Program-made: the position numbers and the translations under genes | In this document: in pieces, positions 21,583 through 29,680 of the stretch | How the letters are laid out: each line of letters opens with the position of its first letter | How positions within the stretch are numbered: position 1 is the first letter of the stretch | The notes under the pieces: generated by a model | Told to the model about the DNA's origin: nothing | Databases searched by the model: none | The model's input: the letters and a program-made list of their open reading frames with translations, nothing else | Origin: Nocardia iowensis | Lineage (GTDB): Bacteria; Actinomycetota; Actinomycetes; Mycobacteriales; Mycobacteriaceae | DNA length: 64,000 nucleotides | Assembly: GCF_019222765.1 (NCBI RefSeq) | Contig: NZ_CP078145.1 | Location: forward strand, 2,976,001-3,040,000 | Reading direction: 5' to 3'

Positions 21583-22395
21583 TTGCGCATCGTCGCTCGC
21601 GTAGTGCTCGTCATGCTGGTTCTCGTCGGTGGCGTGGCATCGACGCTGCCCGCGGCACTCGCTACGCCGAGCGCGGCGAACATCGACGCCGTCACCGCGG
21701 CGAAGATCGATGAGCTGCTGGCGTTGCGCGCGGCCACGCCGGACGCGCGGAGCAAGGGCGAACTGGTCGAGCTGCTGTCCAGGCAGTTCCTCGGCACGCC
21801 TTACGGCGCCGACATGCTCGTCGGCTCGGCCGCCCAGCCCGAACAGCTCGTCATCGACTTCCGCCGGGTGGATTGCTTCACCTATCTCGACTATGTCGAA
21901 GCGCTCAGCAGGTCTACCGACCGGGACCAGTTCGTGGCGAACCTGATCGAGACGCGCTATGCCGGAGGCCGGGTCGATTTCCTGCAGCGCAAGCACTTCT
22001 TCACCGATTGGGCGCACACCGCGCGGGTTGCCGCCACCGATGTCACCTCCGCGGTGAGCAGCGATGCGGTCACCGTCACCAAGCACCTCAATGCGAAGGC
22101 CGACGGCGGCAATCACCTCCCCGGGCTGCCGGTGGTCGATCGCGACATCACCTACATCCCCAGCGCCGCTGTGAACGACACCGTGCTCGGCGCACTCCGT
22201 ACCGGCGACTACATCGGCGCCTACACCGACCTACCGGGCCTGGACGTCACGCACGTCGGCATCGTCGTCACCACCCCCGCGGGCCCGCTCTTCCGCAACG
22301 CCTCTTCCCTCGCTACTGACAACAAGGTGGTCGACTCGCCCCTGGCCGACTACGTCCGTTCGGTCCCGGGCATCGTCGTGCTCCGAGCCAAGTAA
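21583..22395 (+). CDS. Secreted DUF1460 (amidase-like, NlpC/P60-type) protein
   Basis: 270 aa. The TTG at 21583 is chosen because GGAGG lies 5 nt upstream and a signal peptide (LRIVARVVLVMLVLVGGVAS) begins exactly there. The mature protein carries the DUF1460 signatures FLGTPYGAD, VDCFTYLDYVEALSRS with the probable catalytic Cys, and RKHFFTDW, ending with DVTHVGIVV where the His is expected. Members are predicted N-acetylmuramoyl-L-alanine amidase-like or gamma-D-glutamyl peptidase-like wall enzymes. The last 165 bp overlap a convergent gene on the other strand. Confidence 0.82.
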   Translation: MRIVARVVLVMLVLVGGVASTLPAALATPSAANIDAVTAAKIDELLALRAATPDARSKGELVELLSRQFLGTPYGADMLVGSAAQPEQLVIDFRRVDCFTYLDYVEALSRSTDRDQFVANLIETRYAGGRVDFLQRKHFFTDWAHTARVAATDVTSAVSSDAVTVTKHLNAKADGGNHLPGLPVVDRDITYIPSAAVNDTVLGALRTGDYIGAYTDLPGLDVTHVGIVVTTPAGPLFRNASSLATDNKVVDSPLADYVRSVPGIVVLRAK

Positions 22396-22983
22396 CTGCC
22401 GGAGCTCCGCGGGCTTTTCCGCCTTGTCGAGCGATTCGAGCTCGGTACGTAGCTGTGCGACCTCGGCGGCGAGTTCGTCGCGCAGCTGTTCTCGTTCCAG
22501 CAGGCTGGTGCGCAGGCTGTCGATGGTGTCGTTCATGGCGGCCAGCTTCTGGTCGGCGCCGTCGAGGCGCCATTCGACGACCGCGCGGCGATCCACGTCG
22601 TCACTGGCGTTGCGGACCCAGTTCACGACGTAGTCGAGCCATTCGGGCTGTTTGGGCATCTCCTCGGCGGCATCCCAGCCGCGCCGGACGGCGGTCTTCG
22701 TGGAGAGAACCCGCTCGCCGCCTTGCCCGGCCGCCGGCGCGGTCATCTGCACGAGGTTGAGCTTCCCGGCGCTCGTCACCACCGCGGTGAGGCGATAGCG
22801 CCCGGCGAGGTGCATCTTCAACTCCGCCGCGCCCTTCCCGTCGGCGTCCATCGCACCGAGCCACGGGCCGTCCGCCGCGCTGATGATCGACTCGAGCACC
22901 CCGAGCTGTCCGGCGGCACGGCGAACGCGGTTCGCACGCTCGCGCAGCTCATCGGGTGTGGCGGTCATCTGATCCCAGTGCAT
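22231..22983 (-). CDS. Coiled-coil protein of unknown function
   Basis: 250 aa; ATG 22983 preceded by GCGGAGGTGCG. The N-terminal half is a small alpha/beta domain (LAGRYRLTAVVTSAGKLNLVQM); residues about 140-195 form a strong coiled coil (LAAMNDTIDSLRTSLLEREQ and the Leu/Glu-rich stretch after it). The last 55 or so residues are read antisense through the DUF1460 3' end and look low-complexity (EGRGVAEERARGGGDDDADV), so the natural C-terminus may be partly junk; no in-frame stop occurs earlier. It is cytoplasmic and no family is recognised. Confidence 0.68.
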   Translation of the reverse strand: MHWDQMTATPDELRERANRVRRAAGQLGVLESIISAADGPWLGAMDADGKGAAELKMHLAGRYRLTAVVTSAGKLNLVQMTAPAAGQGGERVLSTKTAVRRGWDAAEEMPKQPEWLDYVVNWVRNASDDVDRRAVVEWRLDGADQKLAAMNDTIDSLRTSLLEREQLRDELAAEVAQLRTELESLDKAEKPAELRQLLGSEHDDARDRTDVVGQGRVDHLVVSSEGRGVAEERARGGGDDDADVRDVQAR

Positions 22984-23141
22984 CGCACCTCCGCTTTCTC
23001 GTCGACCGGCTCCAGGGATGGGGAGTACCTACGAACGTACAGTTCGGGGGTTGCTCGTCCTGGTAACGCTCCCTCGTGGGGGAGCAGGGCCGTGGATCGA
23101 CTGCTGCGGAAGGGCGGTAGCCGCGGATCAGGTCGGTTCGG

Positions 23142-23166
23142 GCTGAGCGTTCGTTGGACGCTCAGC
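23142..23166 (-). terminator. Hairpin terminator of the transglycosylase gene
   Basis: Arms GCTGAGCGT / ACGCTCAGC (9 bp, 7-nt loop); the stem includes the stop codon of the minus-strand transglycosylase gene. Confidence 0.6.
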
Positions 23167-24802
23167 GCTGCGGAGTGGGGGTGGGGGGCGGGGTGGTCTT
23201 GGGTGGCTGTGCTGGACCGGGTGCTGCTGTGGTGGCGGGTGTTTGGGGCGGCTTCTGCTCGGGGGCCGGGGTGGCCGGGGCGGGGGCGGGTGCCTGCTGG
23301 TTGGTTGGTTGTCCTGCTGTGGGCTTGCCGGGTGCGGGCTGCGCGGGCGTCGCTGGTGTCGGCGCTACCGACGGCGCGGGTGCGGGCGGCTTCGGCGGGG
23401 CGGGTTGTGTTGGCGTGGTCGGTGTTCGGGGTGGTTGTTGAGCGGGAGTCGGGGTTGTCGGGGCTGGTGCGATCTGCGGCTGGTTGCTCGGTCCGGGAGC
23501 GGCCCGGCCGGAGGTGGACTGGGGAGGTGCCGCCGGTGTGGGTGTCGTGGACGGCTTCGGGGGTGGTGTCGTCGCTGGGGCGGTCGTGGTCGGCTTGGCG
23601 GGTTCTGGTGTGGTGGTGGGTGTTCGGGGCGGTGGCGTCGAGGTCGGCGTCGTCGGCGTGGTGGTGGGCCGCTGCGTGCTGGGCTGTGGCTGCTTCGGCA
23701 ACCGCGGCGGACAGAAGATGCCGCACGGGATCGGCGCCCTACCCGGGACATTGATCGTCACGCGGATCGACAGCTGCAATGTGGCGGTGGGGTGCGATCC
23801 CGTGGTCGTGGTGTCCGGTGCCGGTGTCGTGCTCGGCGGCTCCGTGGTCGAGTTGAGCGGATCGGTACTGGAATTCGGCGGGTCGGCGGCGGGGTCCGAT
23901 GGGTCGGTGGCAGCGGCGAGCACGGTCGTTTCGCCGACGCTCATGCTCGACCCCGCCCCTTCCGGCATGTCGCCTTCCGGCGTGCTGCCCGGCGGGATGA
24001 GTTCGTCGGCGACCTCGACCTGGACGGGTGTGCCGCCGGTCTTGTAGGCGTTGGACCAGCTCAACACCTGCGAGGCATAGTCGAGCGAATTGTTGTAGCG
24101 CAGCACGGCGCGCGTCTCCTGCGCCGGATCGCGCAGATCCAGCCCGCCCGAGCACAGGTACTTGGCCGCGGCCACCGTGGCGTCGAAAACGTTGTTCGGG
24201 TCGGAGGCGTTGTCGCCGTTGCCGTCGGAGGCATAGATCGACCAGGTGCCGGGCAGGAATTGCATCGGCCCGACGGCACGTACGTAGCTGCCGTCGGCGG
24301 CCTGGATGACCTCGTTGTCGGGCAGTGTGCCGTCCAGTGCCGGACCGTAGATGACGCCGGTGGTGGTGCCGTTGGCGTCGGTACGGCCGTTTCCGGCGTG
24401 GTCGGACTCCACCTTCCCGACGCCGGCCAGCAGGTGCCACGGCAGCCCGCAATCGGGTGTCGACGCTTGGAGTGTCAACTCGGCGTTGCGATAGGCGGCG
24501 AGCACGATTTCCGGAATGCCGCGGGTCCCGTCGCCCGGCACGGAGATCTCCTGGAGCGGAATCGTGCCGTCCGGTAGCAGTTCCACCTCCGGGGGTGTGA
24601 TGGCCTGGAGCTGTTCCGACGGATCGCCGGTGGCCGAAGGGAGGTAGATCGATTGATCGGCCGAATCCGCCCGATCACCGGGGCCGATCGCGGCCGTCAG
24701 CACGCCGTCGGCAGTGCCTGTGGTGGTATGCGCCGCCGACCCCGACAGCAGCAGTCCGATCAATACCAGCGCGGATACGGAAGTGGGACCAGATATTCGC
24801 AT
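23162..24802 (-). CDS. Secreted lytic transglycosylase with long Pro/Thr-rich tail
   Basis: 546 aa from ATG 24802 (a GTG at 24808 is equally possible; GAGAGATT lies upstream). The signal peptide reads ISGPTSVSALVLIGLLLSGS. Residues about 70-265 form an SLT-type (MltB-like) domain: IPEIVLAAYRNAEL, WHLLAGVGKVESDHAGNG with the catalytic Glu, RAVGPMQFLPGTWSIYASDG and FDATVAAAKYLCSGG. From about residue 340 to the end the chain is almost entirely Pro, Thr, Ala and Gln, a wall-spanning stalk like those of mycobacterial resuscitation-type transglycosylases. It cleaves the glycan between MurNAc and GlcNAc. The low-complexity tail sits at the C-terminus. Confidence 0.88.
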   Translation of the reverse strand: MRISGPTSVSALVLIGLLLSGSAAHTTTGTADGVLTAAIGPGDRADSADQSIYLPSATGDPSEQLQAITPPEVELLPDGTIPLQEISVPGDGTRGIPEIVLAAYRNAELTLQASTPDCGLPWHLLAGVGKVESDHAGNGRTDANGTTTGVIYGPALDGTLPDNEVIQAADGSYVRAVGPMQFLPGTWSIYASDGNGDNASDPNNVFDATVAAAKYLCSGGLDLRDPAQETRAVLRYNNSLDYASQVLSWSNAYKTGGTPVQVEVADELIPPGSTPEGDMPEGAGSSMSVGETTVLAAATDPSDPAADPPNSSTDPLNSTTEPPSTTPAPDTTTTGSHPTATLQLSIRVTINVPGRAPIPCGIFCPPRLPKQPQPSTQRPTTTPTTPTSTPPPRTPTTTPEPAKPTTTAPATTPPPKPSTTPTPAAPPQSTSGRAAPGPSNQPQIAPAPTTPTPAQQPPRTPTTPTQPAPPKPPAPAPSVAPTPATPAQPAPGKPTAGQPTNQQAPAPAPATPAPEQKPPQTPATTAAPGPAQPPKTTPPPTPTPQR

Positions 24803-25048
24803 CGGCACGCCAATCTCTCGTGGATGTCGAGCGCGGCGGCGACCGCTGTGCTGCCGCAACGACTCCCGAAATTTCGTCACCGACAGACATTGCCTGGCGA
24901 GACAATCCATACCGCGAGCGCACGCCGAATGACGCGGCCGAGCAAGGCCGAGAACTGTTGTACGAGCAGATCTCTCAGTCGCCAATCATGCTGCCGCCTA
25001 TTCCTGAACAACCGCGCTGAATCATGACATGAAAGGGCCGCGCGGAGC

Positions 25049-25067
25049 TCCCCAGTAGAAGTGGGGA
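25049..25067. promoter_or_regulatory. TCCCCA / TGGGGA inverted repeat
   Basis: TCCCCA at 25049-25054 and TGGGGA at 25062-25067, 7 bp apart, upstream of the GH20 gene. The left arm continues to TCCCCAGT, the box also found at 18617 and 25127. Confidence 0.4.
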
Positions 25068-25124
25068 ATATGTAATGCGCTCATTGCCAAGTGGATTGGC
25101 GGCCAACAGTAGGTAGCCAGTCGA

Positions 25125-25150
25125 TGTCCCCAGTTGGTTCTGTCCCCAGT
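25125..25150 (+). promoter_or_regulatory. Tandem TGTCCCCAGT boxes
   Basis: TGTCCCCAGT at 25125-25134 and again at 25141-25150 (16-bp period), 61-87 bp upstream of the GH20 start. The exact 10-bp identity suggests two sites for one regulator. Confidence 0.5.
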
Positions 25151-25211
25151 CAGAACTTGCGGTCTGTTCCATACTTCTCTGTGCCCCCTCCCGTTGTACC
25201 GGAGGTACACT

Positions 25212-26798
25212 ATGCGGAAATATCTATCCCCCTTTGCATTCGGCGCAGCAGTGGCTCTGGCCACCGTGGTTATCCCCGGTTTGGCCGGTCCCGCTGTCGC
25301 CGATAACCCACAGACAACTGAACGCGCTGTCACCGAGATCGTGCCCGTGCCCGTCGAGGCCAAGCCCGACCCCGGCGCGAACTTCCGGCTCACCGCCGAC
25401 AGTGTGATTCGCGCCGAGCACCAGGCCCAGGATGTCGCCAAATACCTTGGCGGCCTGCTGCGGCCCGCCACCGGGTTCCCCTTACCGGTGGTGGAACGGC
25501 ACGACAAAGGCAAGCGCGGAATCACCCTGGATCTTGGCGATGCCGGTCCGCGCATCGGTGACGAGGGTTACCGGCTCACCGTGGCCAAGGACGGGATCAC
25601 TCTGCGGGCGAACACCACCGCCGGGTTGTTCGGCGGCGTGCAGTCGCTGCGCCAGCTGTTCCCGGCGGATATCAACAAAACGACGGTGCAGAAACGGGAT
25701 TGGACGGTCTCGGGCGGCAAGGTACTCGACTATCCGCGCTTCAAACAGCGCGGCGCGATGCTCGACGTGGCCCGGCACTTCTTCACCCCCGACCAGGTCA
25801 AGCGCTACATCGACCAGATCGCCCAGTACAAGATCAACACACTGCACCTGCACCTGACCGACGATCAGGGTTGGCGCATCGAGATCAAGAGTTGGCCGAA
25901 GCTCGCCGAGATCGGCGGCAAGACCGCGGTGGGCGGCGATCCGGGCGGCTACTACACCCAGGAGCAGTACAAAGACATCGTCAAGTACGCGGCTTCGCGG
26001 CACATCACGGTGGTGCCCGAGGTGGACATGCCCGGCCACACCAATGCCGCGCAGGCCTCCTACGGCGAGTTGAACTGTGACGGCAAGCCCGTGCCGCCGC
26101 GCACCGATATCGAGGTGGGCTACAGCTCGCTGTGCATCGCCAAGCCGATCACCTACAAGTTCGTCGAGGATGTCATTCGCGAGCTGGCGGCGATGACCCC
26201 TGGCCCGTACCTGCACATCGGCGGCGACGAGGCGCACGCCACCACGCCGGCCGACTACAAGACCTTCTTCGACAAGGTGACGCCGATGCTCGCCACCTAC
26301 GACAAGAAGATGCAGGGCTGGCACAACGTCGTCGTCACCAACCCGCCGACCTCGGCGATACCGCAGTACTGGGATCCGAAGAACAGCAACGCCGACGTCG
26401 CCGCGGCGGCCGCGCGCGGCAACAAGATCCTGATGTCGCCGGCCAACAAGGCGTACCTGGATATGAAGTACCACAAGGATTCTCCGCTCGGCCTGCACTG
26501 GGCCGGCTACGTCGAGGTGAAGGATTCCTACAACTGGGACCCGGCCACCTATCTGCAGGGCGTTACGGAGAAGCAGCTCGCGGGCGTAGAGGCGCCACTG
26601 TGGTCGGAGACCATTCGCACCAGTGCGGACATCGAGTTCATGGCGTTCCCGCGGTTGCCCGGTATCGCCGAGATCGGCTGGTCGCCGGCCGCGACGCACA
26701 ACTGGGACAACTATCGGACCCGACTCGCCAAACAGAGCCCGATCTGGACGGTGCAGGGGATCAACTTCTACCGCTCGCCGCAGGTGGATTGGAAATAA
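25212..26798 (+). CDS. Secreted GH20 beta-N-acetylhexosaminidase
   Basis: 528 aa, ATG 25212 preceded by GGAGGTACACT. Signal peptide 1-31 (GLAGPAVA). Residues about 40-165 form the GH20b accessory domain; the TIM barrel begins at YPRFKQRGAMLDVARHFF and contains HLHLTDDQGWRIEI, VVPEVDMPGHTNAA and the catalytic pair Asp339-Glu340 in LHIGGDEAH. It releases terminal GlcNAc or GalNAc, with chitin oligomers or recycled wall sugars as likely substrates. A 20-bp hairpin separates it from the metalloprotease gene 36 bp downstream, so the two may be co-transcribed with processing or attenuation between them. Confidence 0.95.
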   Translation: MRKYLSPFAFGAAVALATVVIPGLAGPAVADNPQTTERAVTEIVPVPVEAKPDPGANFRLTADSVIRAEHQAQDVAKYLGGLLRPATGFPLPVVERHDKGKRGITLDLGDAGPRIGDEGYRLTVAKDGITLRANTTAGLFGGVQSLRQLFPADINKTTVQKRDWTVSGGKVLDYPRFKQRGAMLDVARHFFTPDQVKRYIDQIAQYKINTLHLHLTDDQGWRIEIKSWPKLAEIGGKTAVGGDPGGYYTQEQYKDIVKYAASRHITVVPEVDMPGHTNAAQASYGELNCDGKPVPPRTDIEVGYSSLCIAKPITYKFVEDVIRELAAMTPGPYLHIGGDEAHATTPADYKTFFDKVTPMLATYDKKMQGWHNVVVTNPPTSAIPQYWDPKNSNADVAAAAARGNKILMSPANKAYLDMKYHKDSPLGLHWAGYVEVKDSYNWDPATYLQGVTEKQLAGVEAPLWSETIRTSADIEFMAFPRLPGIAEIGWSPAATHNWDNYRTRLAKQSPIWTVQGINFYRSPQVDWK

Positions 26799-26800
26799 CA

Positions 26801-26820
26801 GGATCGTGCCGACACGATCC
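26801..26820 (+). terminator. Intergenic hairpin between GH20 and metalloprotease
   Basis: GGATCGTG-CCGA-CACGATCC, perfect 8-bp arms starting 2 bp after the GH20 stop and ending just before the next ribosome-binding site (GGAAGGAG). It may be an attenuator, a stabilising mRNA hairpin or an operator. Confidence 0.5.
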
Positions 26821-26834
26821 GGAAGGAGTCAAAG

Positions 26835-27983
26835 ATGTCGCCTTACCGAAGAACAATTATCGCCTGCGTCGCGCTACTGGCCGGTTTGGGAACCGTACTC
26901 ACCCCCGTCACGGCGGCGGCCCAACCCGAGGTCGCCGCGGTCGACACCGATGGTGACGCGTTGCCCGACGAGTGGGAGAAGAACGGCTACGACGCCAATG
27001 GCGACGGGAAGATAGACGTCGATCTGCCCAAGATGGGCGCGAATCCGAACCACAAGGACATCTTCGTCGAGATGGACTATATGAACGGCCGCCTGGCGAC
27101 GGGTGCGGCGCTCGATCGGATCGTGAAGGTATTCGCCGACGCGCCGGTGAACAACCCGGACAACCGTCCCGGCATCACCCTCCATCTGGACGCCGGGAAC
27201 GCGCGGGGTGCCACTTATGACCTCGGCGGCGGAAACCAGGTGCCCTACGACAGCGACCTGTCACCGGTGGACGACCAGGTCGCGGCGATCAAACGGACCC
27301 ACTTCAACTCAGTGCGCTCGCGCGTCTTCCACTACATGATCTGGGCCGATGCCTACAACAACGGTTGCAGTAGCGGGATTTCGCTGGGCATTCCGGCGGA
27401 CACGTTCATCGTCTCGCTCGGCCCCAAGTGCGGCTGGAATCCCGGTGACGACGGGAATGTCGGCACGTTCATCCACGAATTGGGCCACAATCTCGGCCTG
27501 AAACACGGTGGCGTGGACCACGTCAACTACAAGCCGAACTACCTGAGCGTGATGAACTACAGTTTCCAGTTCTCGGGCGTGCCCAAGACCGACAGTAGTT
27601 CGTACTTCGGTTACTCCAGCGTGAATCCCCCTGCGCTGGACGAGAATGCGCTGCAGGAGCGCCAGGGCCTCGGCCCGGTGGCGGCCGGATGGCGGACGGT
27701 GTACTTCTGCCCGGACAACACGCGCAAGCGGACCCAGTCAGCGGACCAGCCGATCGACTGGAACTGCAATGGTTCCATCCAGAGCAGTGCCGTGCGGACC
27801 AGTGTCAACAACGACCGGAATTACACCTCGCTGCGAGCCCAGAACAACTGGGCGTCAGTGGTATACGACGGTGGAAACGTCGGCCCGGTCAGCCGGGAAT
27901 CCCGGCAGTTGCCAGAACGGTCACCGGAGGAGATGACCAAGGAGGAGTTCGATCGGTTGCAGCACAGCCTGCACGACGAATAA
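26835..27983 (+). CDS. Secreted metzincin zinc metalloprotease
   Basis: 382 aa, ATG 26835 after GGAAGGAGTC. Signal peptide to about 30 (TPVTAAAQPE). Two EF-hand-like calcium loops follow (DTDGDALPDEW, DANGDGKIDVD). The zinc site is the full metzincin motif H214-E-L-G-H218-N-L-G-L-K-H224 with a Met-turn at Met240 (LSVMNY). Several Cys pairs suggest disulfides. It should be an extracellular endopeptidase requiring calcium. The absence of a recognisable propeptide is of interest given the free-standing propeptide protein at 18671, though that one is of the M4 type. Confidence 0.88.
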   Translation: MSPYRRTIIACVALLAGLGTVLTPVTAAAQPEVAAVDTDGDALPDEWEKNGYDANGDGKIDVDLPKMGANPNHKDIFVEMDYMNGRLATGAALDRIVKVFADAPVNNPDNRPGITLHLDAGNARGATYDLGGGNQVPYDSDLSPVDDQVAAIKRTHFNSVRSRVFHYMIWADAYNNGCSSGISLGIPADTFIVSLGPKCGWNPGDDGNVGTFIHELGHNLGLKHGGVDHVNYKPNYLSVMNYSFQFSGVPKTDSSSYFGYSSVNPPALDENALQERQGLGPVAAGWRTVYFCPDNTRKRTQSADQPIDWNCNGSIQSSAVRTSVNNDRNYTSLRAQNNWASVVYDGGNVGPVSRESRQLPERSPEEMTKEEFDRLQHSLHDE

Positions 27984-28000
27984 CGATATCGCCTGAACGA

Positions 28001-28042
28001 TTCCCGGCGGTGCGGCCTCGAGCGAGGCCGCACCGCCGGGAA
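28001..28042. terminator. Bidirectional terminator, 20-bp stem
   Basis: Perfect 20-bp arms (28001-28020 and 28023-28042) with a 2-nt centre, between the convergent metalloprotease and Gly-rich membrane protein genes. Confidence 0.9.
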
Positions 28043-28054
28043 TTCTGCTGTCGG

Positions 28055-28315
28055 CTACCTGTCGACCGTCTGGCGGTTCTTGGTGGCCATCGCCATCACC
28101 GCGGTCAGTACCGCGCCGACGACGCCGCCACCCGCGACCTGGCCGATGACCTGCCCGAGATCGAGCCCGGAGCCGGTCGCCGCCTGGATGATCGCACCGG
28201 TGATACCGCCACCGACGGCGCCTGCCGCGCTATTTCCGGCGACGCCCAAACCTTTGCCCGCGCCGGCAATGTTTCCGCCTACGAGCCCACCTAGTACACC
28301 CAACAACCATTCCAT
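28055..28315 (-). CDS. Small glycine-zipper membrane protein
   Basis: 86 aa, ATG 28315 with AGAAAGGAACGAC upstream. The product is almost entirely hydrophobic with GxxxG-type spacing (LLGVLGGLVGGNIAGAGKGL, AAGAVGGGITGAIIQAATG, VAGGGVVGAVLTAVMAMA), giving two or three membrane helices and a short basic tail (KNRQTVDR). Glycine-zipper proteins of this sort form oligomeric membrane or envelope elements; no specific family is assigned. It lies 37 bp downstream of the LGFP-repeat gene on the same strand, so co-transcription is likely. Confidence 0.72.
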   Translation of the reverse strand: MEWLLGVLGGLVGGNIAGAGKGLGVAGNSAAGAVGGGITGAIIQAATGSGLDLGQVIGQVAGGGVVGAVLTAVMAMATKNRQTVDR

Positions 28316-28352
28316 TGTCGTTCCTTTCTAGTGGACCGATGAACCGTGCCGG

Positions 28353-29345
28353 TCAGCCGCGAGCACGCGGTGCGTCACGATGCATTTCGTGCGCTCCAGC
28401 GACATTCGTCGCCCTGGACTGCGCGGCGGCCGTGGCATCGGATCGCGTGGTGGTCGCCGAGGTGTAGCCGCGGTTCGTGACGGGTGTCGTGCGGGTCGGC
28501 TGTGCCCGGCGGCCCATCATGCCGAGGAGTCCGGCGACGACGGCCACGATGGCCAGCCCGATGGGGATGCCCCACCACCTGTTGATCCCGGAGCTCTCGG
28601 TGCCGGTGCCCTCGGTGTCGGCGGGGGCATTGGCATCGGGGTTCGGCGCCGGGACCGGCTGCGCTTGATCAACCGAGCCGGTGCGGAAGCCGGGTAGGGC
28701 CGCGGCTAGTTCCGGCGGCATGGTCGTGGTGCCGTCGTTCTCCGACCATCGGATTTCGGTGCCCGCGGGGCCCTCGAAGGCCGCCTTCTCGACGCCGTTC
28801 TCGACCGTCATGTCCGATCGGGGGTAACCGAAAGGACCGTTCACCCCGCCGCTTTCGCGCCAGGCGGCGAGCACCTTGCCCTTGAGGACCGACGCTCCCG
28901 TTTCCGGCTTCCAGTAGATCGCGGCACCGCCGGGCTCGGCGAAATCGTTGAATCGGCCGACACCGTCGCCCGCGTCGGTTTCGTCATTGATGGGGAAACC
29001 CAGCGAGCTTGCCGGCCCACCGAGAGACTTGTATTTGTCAAGGATCACGCCGTACATCGCCTTTGCGCCGGTGTCGGGCGAGTAATAGATGACGCCGCCC
29101 TGATAGGCGCGCTCGGCTCCGCCCGCAATGTCGGTGGCCGGGCCGAGCGGGGCGCCGAGAAATGACCCTTCTCCGCCGAATTGGGTGTGGTGCGCGTCGA
29201 TCGCGCTGATCGCCTCCGAAGATGGCTCGGCTACCGCGGCTGGTGCCGCGGCCAGCAAGCCGGCAGCGAGTAGCGCAAGGACATTGATTATGCGGGAAGT
29301 CCGACGCGGCGTCTTTCCGCGCGGGGTATCCAACAATTCAGGCAT
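28353..29345 (-). CDS. LGFP-repeat envelope protein with C-terminal membrane anchor
   Basis: 330 aa, ATG 29345 with GAGGAGATC upstream. Signal peptide to about 39 (PAAVAEP). Residues about 45-215 hold LGFP-type repeats (FLGAPLGPATDI, LGFPINDE, FGYPRSD), the module found in mycolate-layer-associated proteins of Mycobacteriales. A Pro/Asp-rich stalk, a membrane helix at about 258-280 (WWGIPIGLAIVAVVAGLLGMM) and a basic cytoplasmic tail follow. It probably links the membrane to arabinogalactan or mycolate layers. This gene is one of the better hints that the host is a mycolate-containing actinomycete. Confidence 0.85.
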   Translation of the reverse strand: MPELLDTPRGKTPRRTSRIINVLALLAAGLLAAAPAAVAEPSSEAISAIDAHHTQFGGEGSFLGAPLGPATDIAGGAERAYQGGVIYYSPDTGAKAMYGVILDKYKSLGGPASSLGFPINDETDAGDGVGRFNDFAEPGGAAIYWKPETGASVLKGKVLAAWRESGGVNGPFGYPRSDMTVENGVEKAAFEGPAGTEIRWSENDGTTTMPPELAAALPGFRTGSVDQAQPVPAPNPDANAPADTEGTGTESSGINRWWGIPIGLAIVAVVAGLLGMMGRRAQPTRTTPVTNRGYTSATTTRSDATAAAQSRATNVAGAHEMHRDAPRARG

Positions 29346-29680
29346 GATCTCCTCGATTCGTCAGCGCGGTGTGCGGGCCGGCAAGCGCGGCCAGTCCACC
29401 GCTGGTGGTGAAGCGATTCGGTCCTCGGTGCCTTCGGCCTGGACGAGATCAATGGGGGAGCGGTCGCTTGCCTGCCCCGTACGGCTGAGATCTGGCAGTC
29501 AACCCGTCCTGGTCGAACTCGGACTGTTTGTCGGCGATATCAGCGTGCCTGGTGCGATCGAGCAGCTACAGCCGGGCAATTCCCCGGTTGCTTCGAGACC
29601 AAACATGGATTCTCCTGGAAATGGGCAGTCAGCGCCAGAGGGGTACGACAAATCCCCGGTAATTGCACGCGTGCTAGTTA
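29346..29680. other. Intergenic, no gene seen
   Basis: 335 bp between the LGFP gene and the end of the glycosyltransferase operon. It should contain the LGFP promoter; I cannot pick a clear -10/-35. A long plus-strand frame crosses it but reads antisense to the LGFP gene. Confidence 0.4.

Larger units (their letters stand above)
24809..25211. other. Divergent intergenic region with repeated TCCCCAGT boxes
   Basis: About 400 bp between the divergent transglycosylase and GH20 genes. No gene seen. It carries the boxes at 25049-25067 and 25125-25150 and an inverted repeat GCCAA-GTGGA-TTGGC near 25086-25100. Confidence 0.5.

Noticed and set aside
23243..24577. Gly/Arg-rich plus-strand frame opposite the transglycosylase
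   Set aside because: Complement of the Pro/Thr-rich tail and SLT domain; no start signal.
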